The notes: generated by a model not told the origin, from the letters alone. Numbered from the stretch's first letter, positions 26,527 through 36,316 are shown. The stretch: DNA of 64,000 nt from Dryocola sp051297175 (GCF_051297175.1 NZ_JBINNY010000001.1:3224001-3288000), one strand, 5' to 3'. A program made the numbers and translations.

Positions 26527-27021
26527 TTAACGGGTCTTAATAACCAGACGATTACTCTGTTTCACTTCTTCCATGACGACGTAGGTACGGGTGTCGTTCA
26601 CCCCCGGCAGTCGTAACAGGGTTTCGCCTAATAATTTGCGGTAAGCCGACATATCCGGCACGCGGGTTTTCAACAGGTAGTCGAAATCGCCGGAAACCAG
26701 GTGACACTCTTGAATTTCTTCAAGTTTTTGCACTGCGGCGTTAAATTGCTCAAACACATCCGGCGCGCCACGATTCAGAGTAATCTCAACAAAAACCAGA
26801 AGTGATGCATCCAGATAATGCGGGTTTAACAGCGCCGTGTAGCCCTGAATAAAACCCTGTCGTTCCAAACGACGTACGCGCTCAAGGCACGGCGTCGGTG
26901 AAAGCCCAACACGCTTCGAAAGCTCGACGTTAGAAATTCGCCCATCCTTTTGCAGCTCGTTGAGGATATTACGATCGATGCGGTCGAGATCTTTGCCAGG
27001 GCGCTTTTTGCTATCTACCAT
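26527..27021 (-). CDS. lrp: Leucine-responsive regulatory protein
   Basis: A global feast/famine regulator of amino acid metabolism, transport and pili, which senses leucine. The 164 residues are essentially identical to E. coli Lrp: an N-terminal AsnC-type helix-turn-helix (about 12-60) and a C-terminal RAM ligand-binding, octamer-forming domain. Autoregulated in E. coli through a long leader that is also a target of small RNAs such as MicF and GcvB. serC-aroA in this window is a known Lrp-controlled operon in E. coli. Divergent from trxB. Confidence 0.98.
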   Translation of the reverse strand: MVDSKKRPGKDLDRIDRNILNELQKDGRISNVELSKRVGLSPTPCLERVRRLERQGFIQGYTALLNPHYLDASLLVFVEITLNRGAPDVFEQFNAAVQKLEEIQECHLVSGDFDYLLKTRVPDMSAYRKLLGETLLRLPGVNDTRTYVVMEEVKQSNRLVIKTR

Positions 27022-27525
27022 TATTATTGTCTCTCTCTGTTCCTTCCATCACCTGCCATAACCCGGGTCAACGTCACTGTTCCGGGTGTACGTGAGAAGA
27101 CCGGTGCCAAACGGCTGCTATCGACATCACGCATGGCGTCTGTCCACACCATGCGTAGATTTCAATGGCCCGGTAAATTTGCATCAGGTATGCGCGACGT
27201 TATGAAAACAATCACACCAAATGTTTTTTCTTCCTCGAATGTTTTCGCAAATGCTTAGGGGATTGTCAAAGCAAAACATCGCTTTTTAGTGGAACGTGCC
27301 AGATATCAGGCGCACTTGACGATTATTCATCACTTTACCTCCGTGACTAATCCCTCTCACAGGTTGAGTATTTATGCGGTTTAAGCGCGGTTTCAGCACA
27401 TTGATTGAGCAAGGCTATTACACATATCGTTCACACAATTCCCTAACACCCTCGCTACACCTTTTTTTAAGTCGCCAAATTCCCTACAATCCCCCGATTG
27501 TCAGCAAACGTTCAATGAGGAACTC
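27022..27525. promoter_or_regulatory. lrp-trxB divergent control region
   Basis: 504 bases without a supported gene, containing the lrp promoter and long leader (minus strand) and the trxB promoter (plus strand). The middle is AT-rich (about 27205-27300), as expected for Lrp and H-NS binding. I could not fix individual sites. Confidence 0.55.
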
Positions 27526-28494
27526 ATGAGCACGGCTAAACACAGTAAGTTGCTTATTCTGGGCTCCGGCCCTGCGGGCTACACCGCAGCGGTCTATGCT
27601 GCTCGCGCCAACCTGAAACCCGTCCTGATTACCGGTATGGAAAAAGGCGGCCAGCTCACCACCACCACCGAAGTCGAAAACTGGCCGGGCGACCCGCATG
27701 ACCTGACCGGGCCACTGTTGATGGAGCGCATGCACGAGCACGCCGCCAAATTCGAAACCGAAATTCTTTTCGATCACATCAGCAAGGTCGATCTGCAAAA
27801 CCGTCCGTTCCGCCTGACCGGCGATAGCGGTGAGTACACCTGCGACGCGCTGATTATCGCGACCGGTGCCTCCGCGCGTTACCTGGGCCTTCCTTCTGAA
27901 GAAGCGTTCAAAGGCCGCGGCGTTTCTGCCTGCGCAACCTGCGACGGTTTCTTCTACCGTAACCAGAAAGTTGCGGTCATCGGCGGCGGTAACACAGCGG
28001 TTGAAGAAGCGCTTTACCTGGCTAATATCGCCTCAGAAGTGCACCTCATTCACCGTCGTGACAGCTTCCGTGCGGAAAAAATCCTCATCAATCGTCTGAT
28101 GGATAAAGTGGCAAACGGCAATATCGTTCTGCACACCAACAAAACGCTTGATGAAGTAACCGGAGACCAGATGGGCGTAAGCGGCCTGCGTCTGCGCGAC
28201 ACCCACAATACCGATGTGACTGAAGAATTGGCGGTTGCAGGCCTGTTTGTGGCAATCGGGCATAGTCCGAACACGGCTATTTTCGCCGACCAGCTGGAGC
28301 TGGAAAACGGCTACATCAAGGTGCAGTCCGGCATTCACGGCAACGCCACGCAGACCAGCATCCCTGGCGTGTTCGCGGCGGGCGACGTCATGGACCACAT
28401 CTACCGCCAGGCAATCACCTCTGCCGGTACCGGCTGTATGGCAGCGCTTGACGCCGAGCGTTATCTCGACGGATTAGCCGAGCAAAACAAGTAA
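27526..28494 (+). CDS. trxB: Thioredoxin reductase
   Basis: An FAD/NADPH flavoprotein that reduces thioredoxins. At 322 residues (E. coli 321) it has the FAD dinucleotide fold GSGPAGYTAA at 13-22, the redox pair Cys-136/Cys-139 in ACATC, the NADPH fold GGGNTAVEEA, and the second FAD motif in VFAAGDVMD. The start follows AATGAGGAACTC. It has its own terminator at 28510-28538. Confidence 0.98.
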   Translation: MSTAKHSKLLILGSGPAGYTAAVYAARANLKPVLITGMEKGGQLTTTTEVENWPGDPHDLTGPLLMERMHEHAAKFETEILFDHISKVDLQNRPFRLTGDSGEYTCDALIIATGASARYLGLPSEEAFKGRGVSACATCDGFFYRNQKVAVIGGGNTAVEEALYLANIASEVHLIHRRDSFRAEKILINRLMDKVANGNIVLHTNKTLDEVTGDQMGVSGLRLRDTHNTDVTEELAVAGLFVAIGHSPNTAIFADQLELENGYIKVQSGIHGNATQTSIPGVFAAGDVMDHIYRQAITSAGTGCMAALDAERYLDGLAEQNK

Positions 28495-28509
28495 AATTGA
28501 TCCAGACAC

Positions 28510-28538
28510 AAAGGCGGCTTAATAGGTCGCCTTTCTTT
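28510..28538 (+). terminator. Terminator after trxB
   Basis: A stem AAAGGCG/CGCCTTT with an 11-base loop, followed by CTTTT. Confidence 0.75.
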
Positions 28539-28606
28539 TCTCCCCGTTGTAACATTGCCAGCAAATTTTGCCTGATAATTCCTTTATCTACCTGCACTGG
28601 CATGCC

Positions 28607-30373
28607 ATGAATAAAACCCGTCAACAAGAACTTAGCCGCTGGCTAAAGCAGCAAAGCATTATCTCCCGCCGCTGGCTTGGGCTATCCCGTATTTTAGGGC
28701 TGGTGAGTGGTCTGTTGATTGTCGCCCAGGCATGGATACTCGCCCGCCTGCTCAATCATATGATCATGGAGAACATCCCTCGGGAAGCGCTGCTTCTGCC
28801 GTTTATTCTTCTGGTGCTCGTTTTTATCCTGCGCGCGTGGATCGTGTGGCTACGTGAAAAGGTCGGGTTCCATGCCGGGCAGCATATCCGCCAGGAAATC
28901 CGCCGTAAGGTGCTTAATCGCCTGCATCAGGCTGGGCCAGCATGGATTCAGGGCAAGCCGGTGGGCAGCTGGGCGACCCTTGTTCTCGAACAAATCGAGG
29001 ACATGCATGATTACTACGCCCGCTACCTGCCGCAGATGTCGCTGGCGGTCATGGTGCCGGTGCTCATTCTCGTGGCGATTTTCCCCTCTAACTGGGCCGC
29101 AGCCCTTATTTTGCTCGGCACCGCCCCGCTTATTCCGCTGTTTATGGCAATGGTCGGCATGGGTGCGGCCGACGCTAACCGTCGTAACTTCCAGGCGTTG
29201 GCTCGCCTGAGCGGCCATTTTCTCGACCGCCTGCGCGGTATGGAAACGCTGCGACTTTTCAATCGTGGGGCGGCAGAAACGGAAAACATCCGCGCTGCCT
29301 CCCAGGATTTCCGCCAGCGCACCATGGAAGTGCTGCGCCTTGCGTTTCTCTCCTCGGGCGTGCTGGAATTCTTCGCTTCGCTTTCTATCGCGTTGGTCGC
29401 CGTCTACTTCGGATTCTCCTATCTGGGCGAGCTAAACTTCGGCCATTACGGCGCGGGCGTGACGCTTTTTGCAGGTTTCCTGACCCTGATCCTTGCGCCA
29501 GAGTTCTTCCTGCCGCTGCGGGATTTAGGCACTTTTTATCATGCTAAAGCGCAGGCCGTTGGTGCCGCAGATAGCCTGATGACCTTCCTCGACGCCCCGC
29601 TCCAGCAGAAAGAAAACGGCAATATTCAGCTCGCTGGTGCTACGTCTATCACCATCGAAGCGCGCAATCTGACCATCCTTTCTACGGAAGGCCAGCCTCT
29701 GGCCGGGCCGCTGACCTTTACCCTGGCTGCCGGACAGCGCGTTGTGCTGGTTGGTCAGAGCGGCGCGGGAAAAAGCTCGCTGCTTAACGTGTTATCCGGT
29801 TTTCTGCCTTATCAAGGCGAGCTGCTGGTCAACGGCGTTGAGCTATCGCAGCTCGACCCCGCCTGGTGGCGTGAGCAGCTAAACTGGGTGGGTCAAAATC
29901 CGCAGCTGCCAGCCGCAACGCTTCGCGAAAACGTACTGCTCGCCGCTCCAGAAGCTGGCGATGCGGCGCTGAAAAGCGTGCTCGACAAAGCGTCAGTGAG
30001 CGAGTTTCTCCCTCTGCTTGCGCAGGGCGTGGATACGCCGTTGGGCGATCAGGCCGCACGTTTGTCCGTTGGGCAAGCACAGCGTGTCGCCGTGGCTCGA
30101 GCGCTGCTGGTCCCGGGCCAGCTGCTGCTGTTGGATGAACCCGCCGCAAGTCTTGATGCGCACAGCGAACAGCGCGTTATGGAAGCGCTGGGCGAAGCGT
30201 CCCGCCAGCAGACCACCGTGATGGTGACTCACCAGCTCGATTACATTACCGACTGGGACGATATCTGGGTGATGCGAAAGGGTACCATCGTTCAGAAGGG
30301 GAATTACACAGAACTCGCCGCTCAGGATGGCCCGTTCGCCGAGCTGTTGGCTAATCGTCAGGAGGAAATCTGA
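28607..30373 (+). CDS. cydD: Glutathione/L-cysteine ABC exporter subunit CydD
   Basis: One half of the CydDC heterodimer, which exports cysteine and glutathione to the periplasm and is needed to assemble cytochrome bd. The 588 residues (as in E. coli) have six membrane helices, then an ABC domain with GQSGAGKSS, signature LSVGQAQRVAVARAL and Walker B LLLLDEPAASLD. MNKTRQQELSRWL matches E. coli and sets the start 13 codons inside the open frame. The ribosome-binding site is weak. It overlaps cydC by one base (TGATG). Confidence 0.96.
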   Translation: MNKTRQQELSRWLKQQSIISRRWLGLSRILGLVSGLLIVAQAWILARLLNHMIMENIPREALLLPFILLVLVFILRAWIVWLREKVGFHAGQHIRQEIRRKVLNRLHQAGPAWIQGKPVGSWATLVLEQIEDMHDYYARYLPQMSLAVMVPVLILVAIFPSNWAAALILLGTAPLIPLFMAMVGMGAADANRRNFQALARLSGHFLDRLRGMETLRLFNRGAAETENIRAASQDFRQRTMEVLRLAFLSSGVLEFFASLSIALVAVYFGFSYLGELNFGHYGAGVTLFAGFLTLILAPEFFLPLRDLGTFYHAKAQAVGAADSLMTFLDAPLQQKENGNIQLAGATSITIEARNLTILSTEGQPLAGPLTFTLAAGQRVVLVGQSGAGKSSLLNVLSGFLPYQGELLVNGVELSQLDPAWWREQLNWVGQNPQLPAATLRENVLLAAPEAGDAALKSVLDKASVSEFLPLLAQGVDTPLGDQAARLSVGQAQRVAVARALLVPGQLLLLDEPAASLDAHSEQRVMEALGEASRQQTTVMVTHQLDYITDWDDIWVMRKGTIVQKGNYTELAAQDGPFAELLANRQEEI

Positions 30374-32094
30374 TGCGTGCATTACTGCCCTATCTGACGC
30401 TGTATCGTCGCCACATCTGGCTGCTTTCGCTAGGCGTGGTGCTGGCAATCGTTACGCTGCTCGCCAGCATCGGCCTGCTGACGCTATCCGGCTGGTTCCT
30501 TTCCGCTTCCGCCGTGGTCGGCGTGGCGGGGATTTACAGTTTTAACTATATGCTGCCCGCAGCAGGCGTGCGCGGCGCGGCAATTACCCGTACCGCGGGG
30601 CGTTACTTTGAGCGCCTCGTCAGCCATGACGCGACCTTCCGCGTGCTGCAACATCTGCGGATTTATACCTTCAGCAAGCTGCTGCCGCTCTCCCCTGCCG
30701 GGCTTGCGCGTTTTCGTCAGGGCGAATTACTTAATCGCTTGGTGGCGGACGTCGACACGCTCGACCACCTTTATCTGCGGGTGATTTCTCCGCTGGTCGG
30801 CGCGTTTGTCGTGATTGTGGTAGTGACCTTCGGCCTTAGCTTCCTGGACGTAACCCTTGCGCTAACGTTGGGTGGCATCCTTCTGGCCACCCTGGTATTT
30901 CTACCGCCCCTTTTCTACTACGCCGGGAAACCAGCGGGTGAAGCGCTAACGGTGCAGCGCGGGCAGTATCGTCAGCAGCTAACGGCCTGGCTGCAGGGCC
31001 ATGCAGAACTCACCATTTTCGGCGCGGCTACTCGCTACCGCGCGCAGCTTGATAACACGGAAGAACGGTGGCAGGAAGCACAGCGCCGTCAGTCCGAGCT
31101 TACGGCACTGTCGCAGGCGGTGATGCTATTGATTGGCGGACTGGCGGTGGTTGTTATGCTGTGGATGGCCGCGGCTGGCGTCGGCGGCAACACCACGCCG
31201 GGCGCGCTGATTGCGCTCTTTGTTTTCTGCGCCCTGGCCGCCTTCGAAGCGCTGGCACCTGTCACCGGCGCGTTTCAGCATATGGGCCAGGTTATCGCTT
31301 CGGCGCTGCGCGTTACGGAAATCACCAGCCAGCGGCCTGAGGTCACATTTGAATCACGCCCGCAGGATGCCCTTACGCAGGTTGCTCTCGAAGTTAATCA
31401 ACTCAGCTTCACCTATCCAAACCAGCAGCAGAAAGCGTTAAACGAGATTTCGCTATCCGTTACGGCCGGGCAGCACGTCGCCATTCTGGGCCGCACCGGC
31501 TGCGGGAAATCGACGTTACTGCAGCTGCTGACCCGAGCCTGGGACCCGCAGCAGGGCGAAATTTTCATTAATGGCCAGCCGATTCGCGAATTCGATGCGA
31601 GCACGCTGCGCGCGGCAACCAGCGTCGTCCCGCAGCGCGTCCACCTTTTCAGCGCTACCCTGCGTGATAACCTGCTGCTCGCCGCCCCCTCTGCAAGCGA
31701 TGAGCAACTTAGCGCCATGCTTGAACGTGTGGGACTTGAGAAGCTTCTGCTGGATGCCGGGTTAAACAGCTGGCTGGGCGAAGGCGGTCGTCAGCTTTCC
31801 GGCGGCGAGCTGCGCCGTCTGGCTATCGCAAGGGCGCTGCTGCATGACGCTCCGCTGATGCTGCTCGATGAGCCAACCGAAGGGCTGGATGCCGAAACCG
31901 AACGGCAGATTTTGAACCTGCTGGCGGAAGTAACGGCAGGGAAAACGGTGCTGATGGTTACCCACCGTCTGCGGGGTCTGGCCCGATTTGACAGCATAAT
32001 TGTGATGGATAACGGTGAAATAATTGAACGTGGTAATCACGCAGAACTCATGGCTACCGGCGGGCGTTATTACCAGTTTCGCCAGCGTCTATAA
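30373..32094 (+). CDS. cydC: Glutathione/L-cysteine ABC exporter subunit CydC
   Basis: The partner of CydD: 573 residues as in E. coli, six membrane helices, then an ABC domain with GRTGCGKST, signature LSGGELRRLAIARAL and LMLLDEPTEGLD. The start overlaps the cydD stop by one base after AGGAGG, so translation is coupled. Order trxB-cydDC-aat-infA is conserved. Confidence 0.97.
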   Translation: MRALLPYLTLYRRHIWLLSLGVVLAIVTLLASIGLLTLSGWFLSASAVVGVAGIYSFNYMLPAAGVRGAAITRTAGRYFERLVSHDATFRVLQHLRIYTFSKLLPLSPAGLARFRQGELLNRLVADVDTLDHLYLRVISPLVGAFVVIVVVTFGLSFLDVTLALTLGGILLATLVFLPPLFYYAGKPAGEALTVQRGQYRQQLTAWLQGHAELTIFGAATRYRAQLDNTEERWQEAQRRQSELTALSQAVMLLIGGLAVVVMLWMAAAGVGGNTTPGALIALFVFCALAAFEALAPVTGAFQHMGQVIASALRVTEITSQRPEVTFESRPQDALTQVALEVNQLSFTYPNQQQKALNEISLSVTAGQHVAILGRTGCGKSTLLQLLTRAWDPQQGEIFINGQPIREFDASTLRAATSVVPQRVHLFSATLRDNLLLAAPSASDEQLSAMLERVGLEKLLLDAGLNSWLGEGGRQLSGGELRRLAIARALLHDAPLMLLDEPTEGLDAETERQILNLLAEVTAGKTVLMVTHRLRGLARFDSIIVMDNGEIIERGNHAELMATGGRYYQFRQRL

Positions 32095-32152
32095 AGACCG
32101 TGCATAGTCTAGAATCAATCAATAAATAACGTCCTGGTGGAGTGTTAAAGTC

Positions 32153-32851
32153 ATGCGCCTGATACAGCTTTCTCGTGACTCTATTGCCTTCCCTTCACCG
32201 GAAGGAGCGTTACGTGAACCTAACGGGTTACTGGCGCTTGGGGGAGATCTCAGTCCTGCTCGCCTGTTGATGGCCTATCAGCGGGGGATTTTTCCCTGGT
32301 TCTCGCCGGGCGATCCCATTCTGTGGTGGTCACCCGATCCGCGCGCCGTGCTTTTTCCAGAGCATTTTCACGTCAGCCGCAGCATGAAGCGATTTCACAA
32401 CCGCTCCCCCTACCGCGTGACGCTAAACCACGCTTTCGAGCAGACGATCGCCGGCTGCGCTGACGATCGCAGTGAAGGCACCTGGATCACCCATGATATT
32501 GTCGAAGCCTACACGCGCCTGCATGAGCTAGGTTATGCACATTCTATAGAAGTCTGGGAAGGTGATGAATTAGTCGGCGGCATGTATGGCGTTATTCAGG
32601 GCGCGCTGTTTTGCGGCGAATCCATGTTTAGCCGCCGCGAAAATGCTTCCAAAACCGCCCTGCTGGTATTTTGTCAGCACTTCTTGCGACACGGCGGTAA
32701 GTTAATTGATTGCCAGGTTTTAAATAGTCATACCGCATCGCTAGGAGCGATTGAAATTCCCCGCCGCGATTATCTGCGTTATTTGGCGACTTTCCGACCA
32801 GAAGCCCTGGTTTCGCACTGTTGGGTGCCACAAACGCTGCCGCAGCAATAA
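32153..32851 (+). CDS. aat: Leucyl/phenylalanyl-tRNA-protein transferase
   Basis: Transfers Leu or Phe from aminoacyl-tRNA to proteins with N-terminal Arg or Lys, making N-degrons recognised by ClpS. The 232 residues (E. coli 234) have the conserved GxFPW motif (RGIFPWFSPGDP) and the GNAT-like core with GALFCGESMFSR. The start follows TGGTGGAGTG. The rest of the pathway, clpS and clpA, is encoded 0.6-3 kb away on the other strand. Confidence 0.97.
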   Translation: MRLIQLSRDSIAFPSPEGALREPNGLLALGGDLSPARLLMAYQRGIFPWFSPGDPILWWSPDPRAVLFPEHFHVSRSMKRFHNRSPYRVTLNHAFEQTIAGCADDRSEGTWITHDIVEAYTRLHELGYAHSIEVWEGDELVGGMYGVIQGALFCGESMFSRRENASKTALLVFCQHFLRHGGKLIDCQVLNSHTASLGAIEIPRRDYLRYLATFRPEALVSHCWVPQTLPQQ

Positions 32852-32877
32852 TGTTTACGGCACAATTCGGCTGAGGG

Positions 32878-32886
32878 TGTTATAAT
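32878..32886 (+). promoter_or_regulatory. Possible extended -10 promoter upstream of infA
   Basis: TGT-TATAAT is a textbook extended -10, 250 bases before infA and just past aat. E. coli infA has two promoters in the matching gap. No good -35 at proper spacing is seen. Confidence 0.5.
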
Positions 32887-33064
32887 TATTCGCGCAGAGT
32901 GAACTCTGCCCATTACCCCGCCGCCGTTTGGGAATTGCAGTTAAAGGGAACGCCCTACCGTTTATCTCTTCGCACCCCTTGTCGTAAGCGCACTCCGTGC
33001 TGCTTTCGCGTGGTTGACGGGTAATGTGCAAAATGCACTTTGCTGGTGAATTCACCAACAATTC

Positions 33065-33093
33065 TTTACATGATACGTGAACTTCGGCATTAT
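33065..33093 (+). promoter_or_regulatory. Possible proximal infA promoter
   Basis: TTTACA and CATTAT are spaced by 17 bases, placing the start near 33100 and giving a short leader to infA at 33136. Confidence 0.4.
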
Positions 33094-33135
33094 CTTGCCG
33101 GTTCAAACTATGGTAGTGATACCCCCGAGGATTAG

Positions 33136-33354
33136 ATGGCCAAAGAAGACAATATTGAAATGCAGGGTACCGTTCTTGATACGTTACCTAACACCATGTT
33201 CCGCGTTGAGCTGGAAAACGGGCACGTGGTAACCGCTCATATCTCCGGTAAAATGCGCAAAAACTATATCCGCATCCTGACGGGCGACAAAGTCACTGTT
33301 GAGCTGACCCCGTACGACCTGAGCAAAGGCCGCATTGTCTTCCGTAGTCGTTAA
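33136..33354 (+). CDS. infA: Translation initiation factor IF-1
   Basis: A 72-residue OB-fold protein that binds the ribosomal A site during initiation. The sequence MAKEDNIEMQGTVLDTLPNT... ending GRIVFRSR is that of the enterobacterial factor. The start follows CCGAGGATTAG. Essential. Convergent with clpA across 109 bases. Confidence 0.99.
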   Translation: MAKEDNIEMQGTVLDTLPNTMFRVELENGHVVTAHISGKMRKNYIRILTGDKVTVELTPYDLSKGRIVFRSR

Positions 33355-33418
33355 TAGTTTTTAATTCCGCAGCCTGTTCCACAGCGGCTGCGATGAAAAG
33401 CAAAGCTTCATTTAATAG

Positions 33419-33447
33419 AAAGGCCGGGTGATTACCCGGCCTTTTTT
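33419..33447. terminator. Bidirectional terminator between infA and clpA
   Basis: A perfect 11-bp stem AAAGGCCGGGT/ACCCGGCCTTT (GATT loop) with seven T. It serves infA on the plus strand and probably clpA on the minus strand. A second hairpin (GCAGC/GCTGC) precedes it near 33369-33391. Confidence 0.9.
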
Positions 33448-33463
33448 TACGTCCCTTTCACGG

Positions 33464-35737
33464 CTAGTGCGCCGCTTCCGGTTTGTGCTTTTGCGCGCTG
33501 GCAAAGTTATAGGTCAGCTGCTGCTGGGCTTTGTCCAGCGCAACGGTTACCTGCCCGCCATCCACAAGCGTTCCAAACAGCAGTTCGTTAGCCAGCGGTT
33601 TCTTCAGGTTGTCCTGAATGACTCGCGTCATTGGACGTGCGCCCATCGCCCGGTCGTAGCCTTTTTCGGCCAGCCAGTCACGTGCTTCCTGGCTAACTTC
33701 CAGGGAAACGCCTTTCTGATCCAACTGTACCTGCAGTTCGACGATAAACTTGTCGACCACCTGATGAATAACCTCGGTGGAGAGGTGGTTAAACCAGATA
33801 ATGTTATCCAGACGGTTGCGGAATTCCGGGGTAAAGATCTTTTTGATCTCTTCCATCGCGTCGGTGCTGTTGTCCTGACGAATCAGGCCAATAGACTTAC
33901 GCTCGGTTTCACGCACGCCTGCGTTGGTGGTCATCACCAGGATAACGTTGCGGAAGTCCGCCTTGCGCCCGTTGTTATCGGTCAGCGTGCCGTTATCCAT
34001 CACCTGCAGCAGCAGGTTAAAGACGTCCGGGTGCGCTTTCTCGATTTCATCGAGCAGCAGAACCGCATGCGGATGCTTGATAACCGCGTCGGTCAGCAGG
34101 CCGCCCTGGTCAAAGCCAACATAACCCGGAGGCGCGCCAATCAGGCGGCTCACCGTGTGGCGTTCCATATACTCGGACATATCAAAACGCAGCAGCTCAA
34201 TACCCAGCGATTTCGCCAGCTGCACCGTCACTTCCGTTTTACCGACGCCGGTTGGGCCAGCAAACAGGAATGAACCCACCGGTTTATGATCGTGACCCAG
34301 TCCGGCACGGCTCATTTTGATGGCTTCGGTTAACGCCTCAATGGCTTTATCCTGACCAAACACCAGCATTTTCAGACGGTCGCCCAGGTTCTTCAGCGTA
34401 TCGCGATCGCTTGCGGACACGCTTTTTTCCGGGATGCGGGCGATGCGCGCCACAACGGTTTCGATATCCGCCACGTTGACGGTTTTCTTACGCTTGCTCA
34501 CCGGCATCAGGCGGCTACGTGCGCCAGCCTCATCGATAACGTCGATGGCTTTATCCGGCAGATGACGGTCGTTGATGTATTTCACCGCAAGCTCAACCGC
34601 CGCACGAATCGCTTTCGCGGTATAGCGCACGTCGTGGTGAGCTTCGTACTTGGTTTTCAGCCCGTTGATAATCTGCACGGTCTCTTCGACGCTCGGCTCA
34701 GTAATATCGATCTTCTGGAAGCGACGCGCCAGGGCACGGTCTTTTTCGAAGATATTGCTGAATTCCTGATAGGTCGTGGAGCCGATAACACGGATCTTGC
34801 CGCCCGACAGCAGCGGTTTGATAAGGTTTGCAGCATCAACCTGGCCGCCAGACGCCGCGCCCGCACCGATGATGGTATGGATTTCATCGATAAACAGAAT
34901 GCTGTTCTGGTCCTGCTCAAGCTGTTTGAGCAACGCCTTAAAGCGCTTCTCAAAATCACCGCGGTATTTCGTGCCCGCCAGCAGCGAGCCGATATCCAAC
35001 GAATAAATGGTGCAGTCCGCCATGACTTCCGGAACGTCGCCCTGCACGATGCGCCAGGCGAGGCCTTCGGCAATCGCCGTTTTCCCCACGCCCGATTCAC
35101 CCACCAGCAGCGGGTTGTTCTTGCGACGGCGGCACAGCACCTGAATGGCGCGCTCCAGCTCTTTGTCGCGGCCAATCAGCGGATCGATACCGCCCACGCG
35201 CGCAAGCTGGTTGAGATTGGTGGTGAAGTTTTCCATACGTTCCTCCCCGCCTGCTTGCTCTTCGTTGACCGGATTTTCTGAACCCGACGCCTGATTTGGC
35301 TCGTCTTTACGCGTGCCGTGGGAGATGAAGTTCACCACATCAAGACGGCTGACTTCGTGTTTACGCAGCAGATAGGCCGCCTGGGACTCCTGCTCGCTAA
35401 AGATAGCAACCAGCACGTTAGCGCCAGTTACTTCACTGCGGCCAGAGGACTGGACGTGGAATACCGCACGCTGCAGCACGCGCTGGAAGCTGAGCGTAGG
35501 TTGCGTATCGCGCTCTTCTTCACTGGCCGGCAGCACCGGTGTGGTCTGTTCGATGAAGGCTTCGAGTTCCTGACGTAGCGCCACCAGGTCCACGGTACAC
35601 GCTTCCAGCGCTTCGCGGGCCGACGGGTTACTGAGCAAAGCCAGTAACAAATGCTCGACGGTCATAAACTCATGTCGGTGCTCGCGCGCTCTGGCGAAAG
35701 CCATGTTTAAACTGAGTTCCAGTTCTTGATTGAGCAT
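33464..35737 (-). CDS. clpA: ATP-dependent Clp protease ATP-binding subunit ClpA
   Basis: An AAA+ unfoldase that feeds substrates to ClpP, including N-degron proteins handed over by ClpS. At 757 residues (E. coli 758) it has the N-terminal Clp repeat domain (1-145), a linker, D1 with GESGVGKTA, D2 with GPTGVGKTE, and the ClpP-binding loop IGLI (ERKSIGLIRQ). The frame extends five codons upstream, but MLNQELELSLN is the family start. A start 150-170 codons in at a GGGEERMENF-type site gives a short ClpA form in E. coli, and the same GGEERMENF is present. It lies 28 bases after clpS. Confidence 0.98.
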   Translation of the reverse strand: MLNQELELSLNMAFARAREHRHEFMTVEHLLLALLSNPSAREALEACTVDLVALRQELEAFIEQTTPVLPASEEERDTQPTLSFQRVLQRAVFHVQSSGRSEVTGANVLVAIFSEQESQAAYLLRKHEVSRLDVVNFISHGTRKDEPNQASGSENPVNEEQAGGEERMENFTTNLNQLARVGGIDPLIGRDKELERAIQVLCRRRKNNPLLVGESGVGKTAIAEGLAWRIVQGDVPEVMADCTIYSLDIGSLLAGTKYRGDFEKRFKALLKQLEQDQNSILFIDEIHTIIGAGAASGGQVDAANLIKPLLSGGKIRVIGSTTYQEFSNIFEKDRALARRFQKIDITEPSVEETVQIINGLKTKYEAHHDVRYTAKAIRAAVELAVKYINDRHLPDKAIDVIDEAGARSRLMPVSKRKKTVNVADIETVVARIARIPEKSVSASDRDTLKNLGDRLKMLVFGQDKAIEALTEAIKMSRAGLGHDHKPVGSFLFAGPTGVGKTEVTVQLAKSLGIELLRFDMSEYMERHTVSRLIGAPPGYVGFDQGGLLTDAVIKHPHAVLLLDEIEKAHPDVFNLLLQVMDNGTLTDNNGRKADFRNVILVMTTNAGVRETERKSIGLIRQDNSTDAMEEIKKIFTPEFRNRLDNIIWFNHLSTEVIHQVVDKFIVELQVQLDQKGVSLEVSQEARDWLAEKGYDRAMGARPMTRVIQDNLKKPLANELLFGTLVDGGQVTVALDKAQQQLTYNFASAQKHKPEAAH

Positions 35738-35765
35738 AGGCACCTCCCCCAAATTTTTGCCTTCT

Positions 35766-36086
35766 TCAGGCTTGTTCTAGCGTACACAGCAAAGGATGCT
35801 CGTTCTCCCTGGCATATTGGTTCACCAACGCTACCTTGGTTTCCGCCACTTCTGCAGTAAAGATGCCACAGATGGCCTTACCCTGATAGTGAACCGTGAG
35901 CATCAATTGCGTGGCACGCTCTACATCATAAGAAAAGAACTTTTGCAGCACGTCAATAACAAATTCCATCGGCGTGTAGTCATCGTTCATTAACATAACT
36001 TTATACATAGAGGGGGGTTTTAGCGCTTCGCGCAGTTTATCGCCCACCAATTGGTCAAAGTCTAACCAGTCGTTCGTCTTACCCAT
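35766..36086 (-). CDS. clpS: ATP-dependent Clp protease adaptor ClpS
   Basis: A 106-residue adaptor that binds N-terminal Leu, Phe, Tyr and Trp and delivers these proteins to ClpAP. It matches E. coli ClpS: flexible N-terminal tail, NDDYTPMEFV hydrophobic-pocket residues and the HYQGKAICG region. It is upstream of clpA on the same strand. Together with aat it completes the leucine N-degron pathway within 4 kb. Confidence 0.98.
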   Translation of the reverse strand: MGKTNDWLDFDQLVGDKLREALKPPSMYKVMLMNDDYTPMEFVIDVLQKFFSYDVERATQLMLTVHYQGKAICGIFTAEVAETKVALVNQYARENEHPLLCTLEQA

Positions 36087-36288
36087 TGCGAATCGTCATC
36101 ATGTTTAACCGTCTGGGGTTATCCAGACGAGGCCCCTAGGTTGAGTGTAATACGCTTTTGGCAACAGCAGCGGATTGCGTTAAAAAGAGCTGTTTTTCAC
36201 CGTGCGCGAGCTGCGTCACAATAATGCCAATAGCGTTAACTGCTTCAAATTTTTGACTGATTTTCGCCCTTTCCCCCCCGTTGAACGC

Positions 36289-36316
36289 TTGACGCAGTGA
36301 TTAAATTATCTACATT
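36289..36316 (+). promoter_or_regulatory. Possible cspD promoter
   Basis: TTGACG and TACATT with a 16-base spacer, about 90 bases before cspD. An overlapping alternative is TTGAAC (36281) with AATTAT (36304) at 17. The rest of the 323-base clpS-cspD gap holds the divergent clpS promoter and no gene that I can support. Confidence 0.4.

Noticed and set aside
32855..33106. 83-codon minus-strand frame between aat and infA
   Set aside because: It covers the infA promoter region, has no ribosome-binding site and resembles no protein family.
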